A stretch of 64,000 nucleotides of DNA from CAZKYX01 sp964557125 (GTDB lineage Bacteria > Patescibacteriota > Microgenomatia > Levybacterales > GWA1-39-11), in contig CAZKYX010000003.1 in NCBI GenBank assembly GCA_964557125.1, positions 21,377 through 85,376 of the forward strand, in the 5' to 3' direction. The first letter of the stretch is position 1; every line of letters starts with the position of its first letter. Of the stretch, positions 42,362-52,672 are shown piece by piece. The position numbers were made by a program, and so were the translations under genes. The notes under the pieces were generated by a model. That model worked only from the letters and a program-made list of their open reading frames with translations. It did not search any database and was not told the origin of the DNA.

Positions 42362-43909
42362 TTACTTCTTGGGTATTTGTGTTGGGGTTGGATTTTCTTT
42401 TTGTGTAAATTTTTGCTCTACTCCAAATATACGAGAACGGTAGGCCTCAGTGTTGACATCTTTCACCCTCAAAAATTCATTGTACTCAGAGAAATTAAAA
42501 CTATTTTGGAAAGTCTTATCTTTGTATTTTTGCTGTAAGAATAGAATTTTTGAAAGGATTCTATGGGTAGCGTTTATCTTTTCTTCTTCCTTTACTCCAC
42601 TGCTTTCCACCTCACTAATAAGCTCATTAAGCGTCTGCTTGTAGCTTGAAGCGTCCGCAGAAAGCTTAGCTTGATAGACATAATCTGTACCAGCTTGAGT
42701 TCTAGCTTTTGAGTAATGAGATATCAAGTAGTCAAAATTGGCACTATTTATTCCAACGATAATTACTATCGTATAACAAATGACGAGTTGAAAAAAGCGC
42801 TGGAGGGGCATCTGTTTTTTATAATAATAGGTAAAAAAGGAAAGTACGCCAGTTAGCCACGTCATAGTGGCATACCCCCAAAGTCTTTTTTGTGTTAGTC
42901 CCCACAAGTGGGTGTAGTCAAAGACGCTCTTGAAAGCAATGCCAACAAGAAAAAATGCCTGCAATATGAGAATATAAGTCATTATTTTGTTGGATTTTTT
43001 TCGCTCTCTATCCAAATACGCAAGGAAAAATATGATAAAGGCAACTACCGTTACTTGGAAAAAAACCTCATTTGTCAGACGCGAATTCGTATAGCCAATG
43101 CTTTGCAGTGCCGCTGCGCTTGCAAAGTAAAGCTTTGCCTGCATTACAAGAAAAATGCTTAACAAAATTCCCATTGCTATCTTTGGGAAAAGATAATTAA
43201 TGGGTATATACATATCCGCTTTATTTATCTCGACACCTTTCTTACTTAAGGTTAGTACCCTTGGGATAGCAAATGCAAAGAATATAAGAATTCCAATTCT
43301 TACAATATAGAAAAAAATTTGCTCTCGCTCAAAGTAACTTGCAAGTTCTTGCAGATTGAGAACGCTTAGAATGTTGTCCATAAATTCTTTAAAAAATGGA
43401 TTGGCTGAAGACAGAAGCGGGATGGTAATTGCCAAAAAAACAACCGTTACCAAAATCGATGGAAGAATAACTTTTAAAGAGGTGTCAGTATTATACCTTT
43501 TCAATTTTTCCCACGAATACGGATACATATTCTTTCCCATTATTGCTTCCAAAAACATAAAGATGGGTGTAAAGATAAAATTTGCTAACGAATAGCTACG
43601 AGCAACTGGAAGTATAAGTAGAGAACCTGCCAGAATAATTGAAAGGAGCGTAATAAATTGAACTACTTCATTGCTACGTACAAGAAGAAAGCTGGAAAGT
43701 ATAAGAATACCCACATACAAAGTGGCATCTGACCAATTTTTGTCATGTCGTACCGCATATACTAAAGTGCTTAACCCAGTAAAAAGGACAAAAAACGGTA
43801 CCATCGGAAAACCATGGGTAATAGGAATAAGGAACCAAGCAACAACAGCGCTTAAGATAATAGATAGCAGGGGTATTCTTGTTGCAATCGCTTTAAAAAG
43901 GTTTTGCAT
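42362..43909 (-). CDS. DUF4173-family membrane protein
   Basis: This 515-residue protein has about 12 membrane helices and the pattern of DUF4173, including LNTEVFFQ-like LTNEVFFQVTVVAF, RLWGYATMTWLTG and NSANFDYLI. Its role is not established in any organism I know of. The C-terminal 80 residues are soluble and charged. I use the ATG at 43909 (MQNLFKAI), which has TATAAT 12-13 nt upstream; a TTG at 43936 would instead overlap the upstream TMTC-like gene by 4 nt. It is probably co-expressed with that gene. Confidence 0.78.
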   Translation of the reverse strand: MQNLFKAIATRIPLLSIILSAVVAWFLIPITHGFPMVPFFVLFTGLSTLVYAVRHDKNWSDATLYVGILILSSFLLVRSNEVVQFITLLSIILAGSLLILPVARSYSLANFIFTPIFMFLEAIMGKNMYPYSWEKLKRYNTDTSLKVILPSILVTVVFLAITIPLLSSANPFFKEFMDNILSVLNLQELASYFEREQIFFYIVRIGILIFFAFAIPRVLTLSKKGVEINKADMYIPINYLFPKIAMGILLSIFLVMQAKLYFASAAALQSIGYTNSRLTNEVFFQVTVVAFIIFFLAYLDRERKKSNKIMTYILILQAFFLVGIAFKSVFDYTHLWGLTQKRLWGYATMTWLTGVLSFFTYYYKKQMPLQRFFQLVICYTIVIIVGINSANFDYLISHYSKARTQAGTDYVYQAKLSADASSYKQTLNELISEVESSGVKEEEKINATHRILSKILFLQQKYKDKTFQNSFNFSEYNEFLRVKDVNTEAYRSRIFGVEQKFTQKENPTPTQIPKK

Positions 43910-43932
43910 GAGTAGTTTATCTATTATATCAC

Positions 43933-45678
43933 TCAATACCGAAGTTTTATTTCTTCCCGATTTAAAATCTTTTGATACATATTTTTTGTCGCGGAATCAG
44001 GCTTTAGCTTTACAGCTTTTGTAGCCGCATCCAATGACGCGTTGTACTCATTTAGCTTATAAAGACTTAGAGCCAAATAACTCCAATACGTCGAATCGCT
44101 TGGGTAAATTTTTACAGCTTCTTTCAAAAAACTTGAAGCATTTTCAGGAGTATCATGCAAAAGTAATACCCGAGACATTCCATTGTAAGCATTTACCATT
44201 ATCTCTTCCCTATTCGAATTGTCTTTTCTTGTTTTGATAGTCTCTATATAGTATTTTTTTGCATTTTTATAGTCACCAAGCTGCTCATAAACAAATCCTA
44301 AATTATAAAGACTTGTGTCATGCGAATACAATTCTACTGATTTTACGAGATGCGGCAGAGCCTCTTTGTATAACTTTCTTGATGCCAACTCTGCACCTAG
44401 ACTATTTTCAATATCAAAATTTGTCAGAACCTTACTGTCATGTCCGAAGAGTGTTAGATTATCATGCCAATTCGAATTTCTGACAATGGTTCTGACGGAC
44501 AATAGTATAATTCCAATGATAAGAAATGTATGAATAAGTGTCATAGTATTCTTGTTTTTTACCTTTACAAGACTTGCGCCAATTCCTAAGATTCCCAAAA
44601 GTCCTGCAAATGGCAGGTAATACCATCTATCAGCAACTGTCATGTCCACAGGAAATATTTGCATCATAACCACCATCCCTCCTAGATACCAAAATAAAAA
44701 AAATATATAGATGACAAAAAGTTTTCTTTTTAATTTAAATGTGTAATATCCAATGACAACAATAAGAATTACAAACAGAATATCTATCAAAAGTGGTAAA
44801 TAAAAATTGGGGATATCAATTGATTTTATCACCCACAATTGTCCAAGAGATAATTTATCTGGAAAAATGAGAGTCTTGATGTAATAGAAAAATATAGCAG
44901 GCATATTTGCCATTCTTCCCAAGAGTGGCAAATGCTGTATATACACGTTGGTATCCTTTGTTGATAAAAAATACACACCAGCAACAAAAAATCTTAAGAG
45001 AAAGTAAATAGCAAATGGCACTATAGAATAACAAAGACTGATGAGTAATTTTCTTTTCTGAATAAAATAGCAAAGAAAAAATATAAGAGGTGGAAACATA
45101 AAACCTGATTCTTTTGTCAAAAGTCCCAAAAGCAAAAACAGTACTATTACAAGTGACGTTAACCACGTATGAACTTTTTTGTAACTTAATAACATAGGAA
45201 TTACTCCAAATAAATATACAAGCCCGCTGGCAAGACCTCCAATATATGCAACAGACTCAACCTGTATCGGGTGAATAAGAAAAAAGACACTCAGATAAAA
45301 TGAGGCAATCTTATTAATGTATTTTTGAAATAAATAGTAAAGCAAACCTGCTGCAAGAATATGTAGAACAACTTGTATAAGGTGGTAGAAAAAAGAATGC
45401 CAACCAAAAACATTGTAAAGAAAGGAAAGGTAGGTAACCCCAACAGGACGGTAAAATCCTGACAACTCACTATTAAATAGGTTCTTTCCAAAAAATTTAA
45501 TTACATCAAATTTGTGAAGTTCTGTATTGTAAAGAATATAGGGAAATTCGTCCCATACAAAGAAGTTAAAAAGGGCGTTAAAATAAACAAAAAATCCGAT
45601 AATGGCAAGAAAGCAAAAAACTTTTTTATTTGTTAGAGGAACAAAAAGATTTTTAAAGAAAAGGTTGTCATCATCCAT
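43933..45678 (-). CDS. TMTC-like membrane protein with C-terminal TPRs, paralog B
   Basis: This 581-residue protein has the same build as paralog A: a GT-C membrane domain with FVWDEF in the first loop, FYRPVG, HPIQVES, KESGFMFP, WVIKSIDIPNF and DMTVADRWYYLPFAGLLG. TPR repeats follow at about 420-575 (YNLGFVYEQLGDYKNAKKYY). A likely O-glycosyltransferase acting outside the membrane, using polyprenyl-phosphate sugar. It is divergently arranged with paralog C (start codons 95 nt apart), suggesting a shared control region, and precedes the DUF4173 gene. Confidence 0.8.
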   Translation of the reverse strand: MDDDNLFFKNLFVPLTNKKVFCFLAIIGFFVYFNALFNFFVWDEFPYILYNTELHKFDVIKFFGKNLFNSELSGFYRPVGVTYLSFLYNVFGWHSFFYHLIQVVLHILAAGLLYYLFQKYINKIASFYLSVFFLIHPIQVESVAYIGGLASGLVYLFGVIPMLLSYKKVHTWLTSLVIVLFLLLGLLTKESGFMFPPLIFFLCYFIQKRKLLISLCYSIVPFAIYFLLRFFVAGVYFLSTKDTNVYIQHLPLLGRMANMPAIFFYYIKTLIFPDKLSLGQLWVIKSIDIPNFYLPLLIDILFVILIVVIGYYTFKLKRKLFVIYIFFLFWYLGGMVVMMQIFPVDMTVADRWYYLPFAGLLGILGIGASLVKVKNKNTMTLIHTFLIIGIILLSVRTIVRNSNWHDNLTLFGHDSKVLTNFDIENSLGAELASRKLYKEALPHLVKSVELYSHDTSLYNLGFVYEQLGDYKNAKKYYIETIKTRKDNSNREEIMVNAYNGMSRVLLLHDTPENASSFLKEAVKIYPSDSTYWSYLALSLYKLNEYNASLDAATKAVKLKPDSATKNMYQKILNREEIKLRY

Positions 45679-45773
45679 CTATAAATAGTAGCAGAAATTA
45701 CTCAAAACTACTCCACTATAACATCCGATTTTTATTAAAGAGATGACAAACCTTCTTTTGCTATACTGTGGAT

Positions 45774-47450
45774 GTGATAAAGCCGGTTCACTTGTTTTGG
45801 GGAATTGTTCTAACAGCCTTCTTTCTTTACTTTAAAATTTTTTTTAATGGATTTGTTGGGGATGATATGGGGTACATAAATCATCCCTACATTCAAAACT
45901 TCCAAATTGTAAAACTTTTCCAAAGCAGTACGGCTGACTTGGGAGGCAGTGCTCCTATAACTGGGCAATTCTTCAGACCCCTTATGTTAGTTAATTTTGC
46001 ATTCATCTACAAACTCGCAGGGAGTAGCGCTTTTTTGTACCATTTCATTCAATTCTTATTTCACTTAATAAATGTTTTTCTACTCTACTTTATTTTCAGG
46101 AAATTTTTCCCAAAAATCTATTCATACGTAGCATCTCTTATATATTTAATACATCCTATTAATATAGAAGCGGTTGCGTATATTTCAGATTTTCAGGATG
46201 TGCAATTTGTTTTTTTTGGTCTTCTTGCATTAACTCTTCTTATCTATAAATCAAAACTAAAACAAACGCATTTAGTAGTTCCTCTCTTTTTGTTCTTTGC
46301 CTTACTGTCAAAAGAGACAGCGATTCTTTTTGTTGGAATATTACTTTTGTATACGCTAATTTATAAAAAAAACTGTTTTGGAAAAGAGCTCCTCTCTTAT
46401 TCAATTCCCGTTTTTCTCTATACGATACTCAGGTTTGTAGTGGCAGGTGTTGGAGTTGGAAAAGTTCCGCACACTGTATTTGGCGATATGAATTTTTCTG
46501 AAAGAATTATCCAAATCCCTAGTATTGTTCTGTATTACTTTAAAACGCTTATCTTTCCGAAAGACCTTGTCATTGCCCAAACATGGACAGTCAATGCAAA
46601 TTCTTCAAACATGTTAGCTGCAATCTTAACTATCTTGCTACTAGTGTTGATGCTCATATTTTTTACGTACCAGCAGAGAGGCAACAAAAAAGTACTCTTA
46701 CCTTTCGTATTTTTCTTTTCGTGGTTTTTTGCGGGCATGCTGTTGCACCTCCAACTCCTACCACTTGAAATGACCGCCGCAGATAGGTGGTTTTATTTTC
46801 CTTTTATTGGACTGCTTGGAATAACTGGGAGTTTTATAAACGCCATCAAGCACAAACCGGTTAAAACACTCGTTCTTGCAATTCTTATCCTTTCCTTCCC
46901 CCTACTATTTGCTCGTACTTTTATCAGACTCTCAGACTTTAAAAATCCGATAACCCTCTATTCGCATGACGCAAAAATAACTCAAAGCTACATTCTAGAA
47001 CACTCGTTGGGATACGAGTTAATGCAGGAGAACAAACTAAATAAGTCTCTCCCACATCTCGTGACTTCCGTAAAACTTTTCCCAACATCATCAAACACAA
47101 ATACGCTCGGGGTTTATTTTTATAAGAAAAATGATACTGATAATGCTCTTATCTGGTTCCAACGGTCAATAACATTAGGAGACAATTTTCTTGCTTATAA
47201 CAACACGTCAAGAATATATCTTGCAAAGCACGATTATGAAAATGCACAAAAAATATTAACCAAGGCTGTTGAAAAATTTCCAAGAAGTGACACGTTTTGG
47301 CATTTATTATCTATCACAGAATACAAACTTGAAAACACTTCTGAGGCGCTCGCAGCAGCAGAAAAAGCTTTTTCACTTTCCCAAAGTCAGCAAAATTTTT
47401 ATGTAGTAAATCAATTAAGACAAGGTCTTCCCCTTATCATTCATGACTAA
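45774..47450 (+). CDS. TMTC-like membrane protein with C-terminal TPRs, paralog C
   Basis: This 558-residue protein is the third TMTC-like paralog, with GDDMGYINHPYIQN in the first outer loop, FFRPLM, HPINIEAVAY, SKETAILF and EMTAADRWFYFPFIGLLG, then TPRs from about 410. The GTG at 45774 is preferred over that at 45768, because TATACT (45762-45767) lies exactly 6 nt before it, as in other leaderless genes here. Its stop overlaps the convergent helicase gene by 4 nt. It is the most diverged of the three. Confidence 0.78.
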   Translation: MIKPVHLFWGIVLTAFFLYFKIFFNGFVGDDMGYINHPYIQNFQIVKLFQSSTADLGGSAPITGQFFRPLMLVNFAFIYKLAGSSAFLYHFIQFLFHLINVFLLYFIFRKFFPKIYSYVASLIYLIHPINIEAVAYISDFQDVQFVFFGLLALTLLIYKSKLKQTHLVVPLFLFFALLSKETAILFVGILLLYTLIYKKNCFGKELLSYSIPVFLYTILRFVVAGVGVGKVPHTVFGDMNFSERIIQIPSIVLYYFKTLIFPKDLVIAQTWTVNANSSNMLAAILTILLLVLMLIFFTYQQRGNKKVLLPFVFFFSWFFAGMLLHLQLLPLEMTAADRWFYFPFIGLLGITGSFINAIKHKPVKTLVLAILILSFPLLFARTFIRLSDFKNPITLYSHDAKITQSYILEHSLGYELMQENKLNKSLPHLVTSVKLFPTSSNTNTLGVYFYKKNDTDNALIWFQRSITLGDNFLAYNNTSRIYLAKHDYENAQKILTKAVEKFPRSDTFWHLLSITEYKLENTSEALAAAEKAFSLSQSQQNFYVVNQLRQGLPLIIHD

Positions 47451-50400
47451 GAAGTCATTTCTTCAAGAATTTGTTCAATTACTTTCTGGATACCATCATC
47501 ATCTGGAACTTCTTGAAATGATTGCAACTTGCTCCAAAATAAAAGCTTAAATCTTGCAATTGAGTCTTTATTGTCTCCTAAGTATTCCTTGTAGTCGCTG
47601 TCCTTTTCAGCCTTTAGAAATGCGTCCATGAGCATAACTTTTTTAGAGGCCTTATCAATTTCAGGAACTGCTTTGTAATCTCTTTGCTTTTCCGCGTCCA
47701 ACTTTGCAAGTCTCAGCTGTTCTAGAATAGATGGAAAATCTGCAGCGCTTATTTTTGTTTGACTCAAAACATCAGGACCACGTCCCACAAGCACTGCCTG
47801 CAAAAGCGCCTTTCTTCTTGGTTTACTGTCTTTTCTTGCCATAAGCTCAGTCACCTCTTCAATGAGTTCTGGTGTCTCAAGAGTAGTGATAACTCCTAGC
47901 GTTGACTTGTCGCTAACGACTGGTTTTTTAGAATACTCTGAGAAAAAACTCCTTCCATATCCCCGCGCCCCTATGCTTGGCCGAATGTAACTATAATCTG
48001 GCTCTACTCTATTCTTATCTTCCTCAATTGCACTGTCCGCCTTTGCTTTAGCTGCTAGTGCTTCTTGCTCAGTTCTGTAATACTGCACAGAATATCTTCT
48101 GGAATAACTATACATTCCCTCAACACTCAACGCTGGATATGCAATGAGTTCTTCCCCTGATTTTAAATCGATACCATATGTTATTTTTTCAGGGATACTC
48201 ACTTCTGGGTTTTTCGGATCAAAACTTACTAGCTCCTTTTTTGCTACGTCAAGATTCAGAGTTTTCCATTCCTCCCATTGGTGGTTGTTAAGATACTCTT
48301 TTGCGGCGGTCTTTAAATCATCTAGAGTCCATTCTGCATCTCCATAGCGCTCTTCTGCAATCTCAATCTTCAAGACCTTTCCGCTTGGAAGAACTGGGAT
48401 ACTCTCAAGCGAAAGTATATCTCGAGCGGGGGCAGCTATTGTCACAACAGCACGCTGACCCTCAGGTGCATATTCGAAATAATAGTAACGCACGTGAAGT
48501 TCTTTTCCATTTACCTGTACCGTGTCTGGACTATTTTTAGAAATCTCCTCTCTTTCTTCTTTAGATATATACTCATCAAGATCAACTTTTATATTAATTG
48601 AGCCATCTACTTCTCCCAATAATAGTTGTTTGAGTGAGGTTGCTCCATTCAACCGAGATTTATAAAAATCTAGTTTTTCCCTTGAAGTCATATCACCTCT
48701 TTTTCCAGACTTTACATACAGTTTTGAAATTTCGGCAAATTTTGTCCAATTGTCATTTAGTGTTGGGATGTTAATATATCCATCAAGGATTGCCCATGCA
48801 AAAATGTCAGCAGCTCGCTCTCCAGTAACTTCGCGGTCCGCAAACCCAAAATTTCTGGATGAAGACTTAAGGGTAAAAGAAACTTTAGTATATACGCCAT
48901 CAAGGTCTCCGTCATACTTCGTATCAATTTCCTTCTCTTCAAGCAAGTGAGGTGCAATCTCTGCAATCCATTCAGGTTCTACAACTTGACACGTCCGAGC
49001 ATACTTCTTTCTTCTTTCATCATTCCCTGTTTCAACAATTTGATACGGCACAATAAGCTCTGGAAGCGAATATTGACTTGCAAAAAGAACCGAAGATGGA
49101 TGGATAAAATAATCACTACTGAATAATGATGTGACATTTAGTTTTCTGTAATTAAATCTACCGGAATGTTCAAGTAGGTTTTCGATAAGACCTGATGCAA
49201 TGGATTTTGATACTGCCTCGGGATTTGCATCTTTACCTTTATCACTTACTTCAATATCGTTTTTTTTAAGAATTTGTATAAGTTGCATTCTCACCTGTTC
49301 TATTTCTTGAAGGGCTTTATTATTGAGAAAATTATCTCTCACCCATCTTGAATCAAAACCACTTTTCTCATACTGCTTCCAAACATTGAGCATAGTTAGA
49401 AAATCAGAATTTTTTACAGTAAATTTTGAATGCATTTCGTCAGCTATTTTTTCTGACTCTCTTGGTCTAACAAAGACCGGTTTTGCTCCAAGAAAAGAGG
49501 CAATTGTCGCAACCTCTTGGGTACACCCGTATTTTTCAGATTCTATAACCATACGTGAAATGTTGGGAGCAAGAGGTAATTCGGCCATAAGTAGACCCAT
49601 TTCGGTAAGTGAGCCTTGCGCATTGAGTGCACCAAGGGAGGTAAGCGAATCAAGAGCATTTCTTATATTTTGAGAGTCTGGTGGGTCAAGAAAATCAAAC
49701 GATGCGACGTCCTCAATTCCAATTTTTTTCATGAGAAGTATGGTATGGGCAAGATTGGTACGAACAAGCTCTGGTTTTTGAAACTCATTTCTTTCCTCAA
49801 AACTTTCCTTTGTATACAGTCTGTAGCACGTTCCCTCTGATACACGCCCAGCTCGACCAGCACGTTGCGTGCATCCACTTTGGGCATGATCTTTTGTAAG
49901 AAGTGCTTCAATGCCAGAGTTTGTATTAAATTCCATTTCATTAATGAGTCCTGAATCAATTACGTGCTTGACGCTTGGTACGGTAATGGACGTCTCTGCA
50001 ATATTTGTTGCAATGATTACCTTACGTTTATTTCCTTTCTGAAAAATTCGATTTTGCTCTTCTGAAGATTGATTGCCGTACAAGGGCAACTGCTCTAAGG
50101 CCTCTCCAAAATTGCCAGACTTTACCCTAAAATCAAGCGCCTCAAGAACCATATCTATTTCTTTTTTGCCAGGCATAAAAATTAATATGTCACCTTCTTT
50201 TGACTGGTTTGATATTTGTTCTACTTTTTCTGCTGCGCGTCTCACGACAGCTTCTGAATTATGTGGAGTAGAATTTTCGTATTGAATATCTACCGGAAAA
50301 AGTCTTCCAGGGGCCTCTACGACAGGTGCGTTATCAAAGTAGTCAATCAGTTTTTCCTTTTCAAGAGTTGCTGATGCTACGACAATTTTTAATGGCTTTA

Positions 50401-50887
50401 AACCACGCTCTTTGCGCTCTTTCTGGATTTTTTTTGCAAGTCCGAGCGAAAAATCTATGTTAAGACTCCTCTCATGCACCTCATCAATCATTACAATTGA
50501 GTAATCCATGAGAAGAGGATCTTCTTGAATTTTTCGAATAAGAATTCCATCGGTCATGAAATTGATTTGAGTCCCTTCAGTGGTACTATCATCAAATCGA
50601 ATGGTGTAGCCAACTTTGTCTCCAATCTTTGTTCCCACTTGTTCTGCAACGTAGTTTGCAATTGAAGTGGCAGCAACGCGCCTTGGCTGTGTGATTGCAA
50701 TCTTCTCACCGAGTTGAAGTGTTTCTAAGAGAATCTGGGGAAGTTGTGTTGTTTTTCCTGAACCTGTTTCTCCAATTACAATGAGTGTCTCAGCATCCCC
50801 GATTTTTTCCTTAATTTCGCTTTTCGCTTTTCTAATGGGAAGCTCTGTTGCCGCAAAGCTTAAATCTATTTCTGAAGTTTCTTTCAT
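47447..50887 (-). CDS. hrpA: DEAH-box RNA helicase, HrpA-like
   Basis: This 1146-residue helicase has Walker A GETGSGKT (residues 39-46), DEVHERSLN (motif II; DEVH rather than DEAH), SATLE (III), the C-terminal RecA domain with QRAGRAGR (VI), the HA2/OB regions and a long C-terminal extension like the DUF3418 part of HrpA. Full-length HrpA is near 1300 residues, so this is a somewhat short form. It would unwind RNA or ribonucleoproteins; in Escherichia coli HrpA acts on collided ribosomes and fimbrial mRNA. It stands alone between convergent and divergent neighbours. Confidence 0.92.
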   Translation of the reverse strand: MKETSEIDLSFAATELPIRKAKSEIKEKIGDAETLIVIGETGSGKTTQLPQILLETLQLGEKIAITQPRRVAATSIANYVAEQVGTKIGDKVGYTIRFDDSTTEGTQINFMTDGILIRKIQEDPLLMDYSIVMIDEVHERSLNIDFSLGLAKKIQKERKERGLKPLKIVVASATLEKEKLIDYFDNAPVVEAPGRLFPVDIQYENSTPHNSEAVVRRAAEKVEQISNQSKEGDILIFMPGKKEIDMVLEALDFRVKSGNFGEALEQLPLYGNQSSEEQNRIFQKGNKRKVIIATNIAETSITVPSVKHVIDSGLINEMEFNTNSGIEALLTKDHAQSGCTQRAGRAGRVSEGTCYRLYTKESFEERNEFQKPELVRTNLAHTILLMKKIGIEDVASFDFLDPPDSQNIRNALDSLTSLGALNAQGSLTEMGLLMAELPLAPNISRMVIESEKYGCTQEVATIASFLGAKPVFVRPRESEKIADEMHSKFTVKNSDFLTMLNVWKQYEKSGFDSRWVRDNFLNNKALQEIEQVRMQLIQILKKNDIEVSDKGKDANPEAVSKSIASGLIENLLEHSGRFNYRKLNVTSLFSSDYFIHPSSVLFASQYSLPELIVPYQIVETGNDERRKKYARTCQVVEPEWIAEIAPHLLEEKEIDTKYDGDLDGVYTKVSFTLKSSSRNFGFADREVTGERAADIFAWAILDGYINIPTLNDNWTKFAEISKLYVKSGKRGDMTSREKLDFYKSRLNGATSLKQLLLGEVDGSINIKVDLDEYISKEEREEISKNSPDTVQVNGKELHVRYYYFEYAPEGQRAVVTIAAPARDILSLESIPVLPSGKVLKIEIAEERYGDAEWTLDDLKTAAKEYLNNHQWEEWKTLNLDVAKKELVSFDPKNPEVSIPEKITYGIDLKSGEELIAYPALSVEGMYSYSRRYSVQYYRTEQEALAAKAKADSAIEEDKNRVEPDYSYIRPSIGARGYGRSFFSEYSKKPVVSDKSTLGVITTLETPELIEEVTELMARKDSKPRRKALLQAVLVGRGPDVLSQTKISAADFPSILEQLRLAKLDAEKQRDYKAVPEIDKASKKVMLMDAFLKAEKDSDYKEYLGDNKDSIARFKLLFWSKLQSFQEVPDDDGIQKVIEQILEEMTS

Positions 50888-50937
50888 GTTTTTATAAGTT
50901 TAGACCAAAAAGTAAAATCAATGCAAATAGCCATATT

Positions 50938-51058
50938 GGTTAGTTAGTTAGTTACTTGGTTACTTTGTGATTAGTTATTGCCGTTATTCCTAATTCGAAT
51001 TCCTTAATTCGTTATTCTTGATTCCTAATTCTTGATTTTTGATTATTGGATTTTGTAT
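50938..51058. repeat. Intergenic AT-rich low-complexity word repeats
   Basis: The tract has GTTAGTTAGTTACTTGG words, then TTCCTAATTC, TTCTTGATTCCTAATTC and TTGATTTTTGATT words. It resembles the tract at 53591-53660. It lies between the helicase gene and the cohesin gene promoter (TTGACA at 51073-51078). No gene is seen here. Confidence 0.6.
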
Positions 51059-51109
51059 TCTCACTCATGGGCTTGACAAGCCTCAAAGAATCTTATAGCG
51101 TTAAACATA

Positions 51110-52672
51110 ATGGTCCACGAAATTATTGAGACTTCTTTAAGGAGGAAACTGAAAAAGTTTTTGAAGTCTCCTTTTTTTATTCCTACAGTCCTTTTATTCT
51201 TAGTTGTAGCTTCACTACCCATTGCCTACTTTCTCTCTACCCAAAGGAATGATATTCGCTCCAGAGCAGCAAGCACTCCTACTGCTTCAATCGAAATAAC
51301 TCCCGCAACCGCAACCTATGGAGTCGGCGAGCAATTTAGCGTAAGCCTAGTGATAGATGGGAAAGGGCAAGCTTTTAATGCAGCACAAGCAAATGTAAAT
51401 GTCTCAAACAACCTAACTATAAATTCAATTGCTCTCACTTCGCCAAGCAGTGGTGGTTGTAATTTTACATTTGTAAATCAAGGACGGACACCAAAACTAA
51501 ATAATCCATCATTTACCGGTGCAATTCTAAATGGTTCATCACAAAAATGTACTCTTTACACCATGACATTGACTACAAATGCTCTCGGAAGTGGAACTAT
51601 TACCATTGGCAATTCGTCAGTCAAAGCATTTGGTGACAATGGAGAGATACTTCTTTCAACAATCAATGGAAGCTACACCATCAGCTCAATCACTCCTATT
51701 CCAACGCTTACAGTAACCCCTACCCCAATTGCCCCAAAAAGTGACTTAACTTTCTCTCCATCTATTTCTCAGGTAAATACTGGCAATGACTTTGCAATAC
51801 AAATGAGAGTAAATACCAATGGCCAATTGGTAAATGCGGTATCGAGCGACATTTCCTATCCAAGTGCTCTTCTGGATGTTGTCAGCGTTACCAATACCAA
51901 CGGGGCATTCTCAATTGAAGTCATAAATAATTCAGCAACCCCTGGAAACATTGACCTTGCATTTGGAACACTCACGCCAAAATCTGGAGATTTGCTCATT
52001 GCAACAATTGTATTCAGAGCAAAGGCAGCTGGAATTGCACCTGTCTCATTTATTGGTCCAGTAGTTACCAACAGCACTACGAATACCGATGACTTAAAGT
52101 CGTTTACGAATGGCTCTTATACAATTATTGGCAGCACCCTAACTCCAACACCAACAGCTGGCGTGAGCGCAACTCCAACAACAGTCGTACCTACCGCAAC
52201 AGTAGCGCCGACAAGCATCCCAACAGCCACGCCAACCACAGCACCAAATGCACCCGAAGCACCAACTGTTGACGCAAAACCTACAGAGACGTATCAGTCC
52301 GCATTTGTTCTAACCGGAACGAAAGTTGCAGCTGTCACACAAGTTCTTGTCAACAATTCATCAAGTGGAGTTAATTATCCAACGACTACCGATTGGCAAT
52401 TTTCAGCCACTCTGTCTCTTGGAAATAATACCTTTACTGTCGCCGGAAGGGACAGCAATGGCCTTACGAGTACCAGCACTTCTTTAAGTATTTCGCTACA
52501 CAGACTTGGAGATATTGATGGCGATAATCTTATTGACCTTACAGACGTATCAATGTTTGGAACCGATTGGGAAAATACCGGAACGCTCAATCACATTCTC
52601 TCCGATATGAACGGAGACAACATAATAGACTTGACAGACTTCTCAGTTCTGGCAAAGGTCTATGGCAACTAA
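51110..52672 (+). CDS. Surface protein with two cohesin-like domains and a C-terminal dockerin
   Basis: This 520-residue protein has a membrane helix near residues 22-42, two cohesin-like beta domains (about 57-190 and 215-345), a Thr/Pro-rich linker (TPTPTAGVSATPTT), an Ig-like domain (about 385-460) and a type I dockerin at the end. The dockerin has two F-hand calcium loops (GDIDGDNLIDLTD and SDMNGDNIIDLTD). Having both cohesin and dockerin in one chain would permit self-assembly or linkage to other dockerin or cohesin proteins. It overlaps the next gene by 11 nt. A TTGACA lies 32 nt before its ATG. Confidence 0.85.
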   Translation: MVHEIIETSLRRKLKKFLKSPFFIPTVLLFLVVASLPIAYFLSTQRNDIRSRAASTPTASIEITPATATYGVGEQFSVSLVIDGKGQAFNAAQANVNVSNNLTINSIALTSPSSGGCNFTFVNQGRTPKLNNPSFTGAILNGSSQKCTLYTMTLTTNALGSGTITIGNSSVKAFGDNGEILLSTINGSYTISSITPIPTLTVTPTPIAPKSDLTFSPSISQVNTGNDFAIQMRVNTNGQLVNAVSSDISYPSALLDVVSVTNTNGAFSIEVINNSATPGNIDLAFGTLTPKSGDLLIATIVFRAKAAGIAPVSFIGPVVTNSTTNTDDLKSFTNGSYTIIGSTLTPTPTAGVSATPTTVVPTATVAPTSIPTATPTTAPNAPEAPTVDAKPTETYQSAFVLTGTKVAAVTQVLVNNSSSGVNYPTTTDWQFSATLSLGNNTFTVAGRDSNGLTSTSTSLSISLHRLGDIDGDNLIDLTDVSMFGTDWENTGTLNHILSDMNGDNIIDLTDFSVLAKVYGN

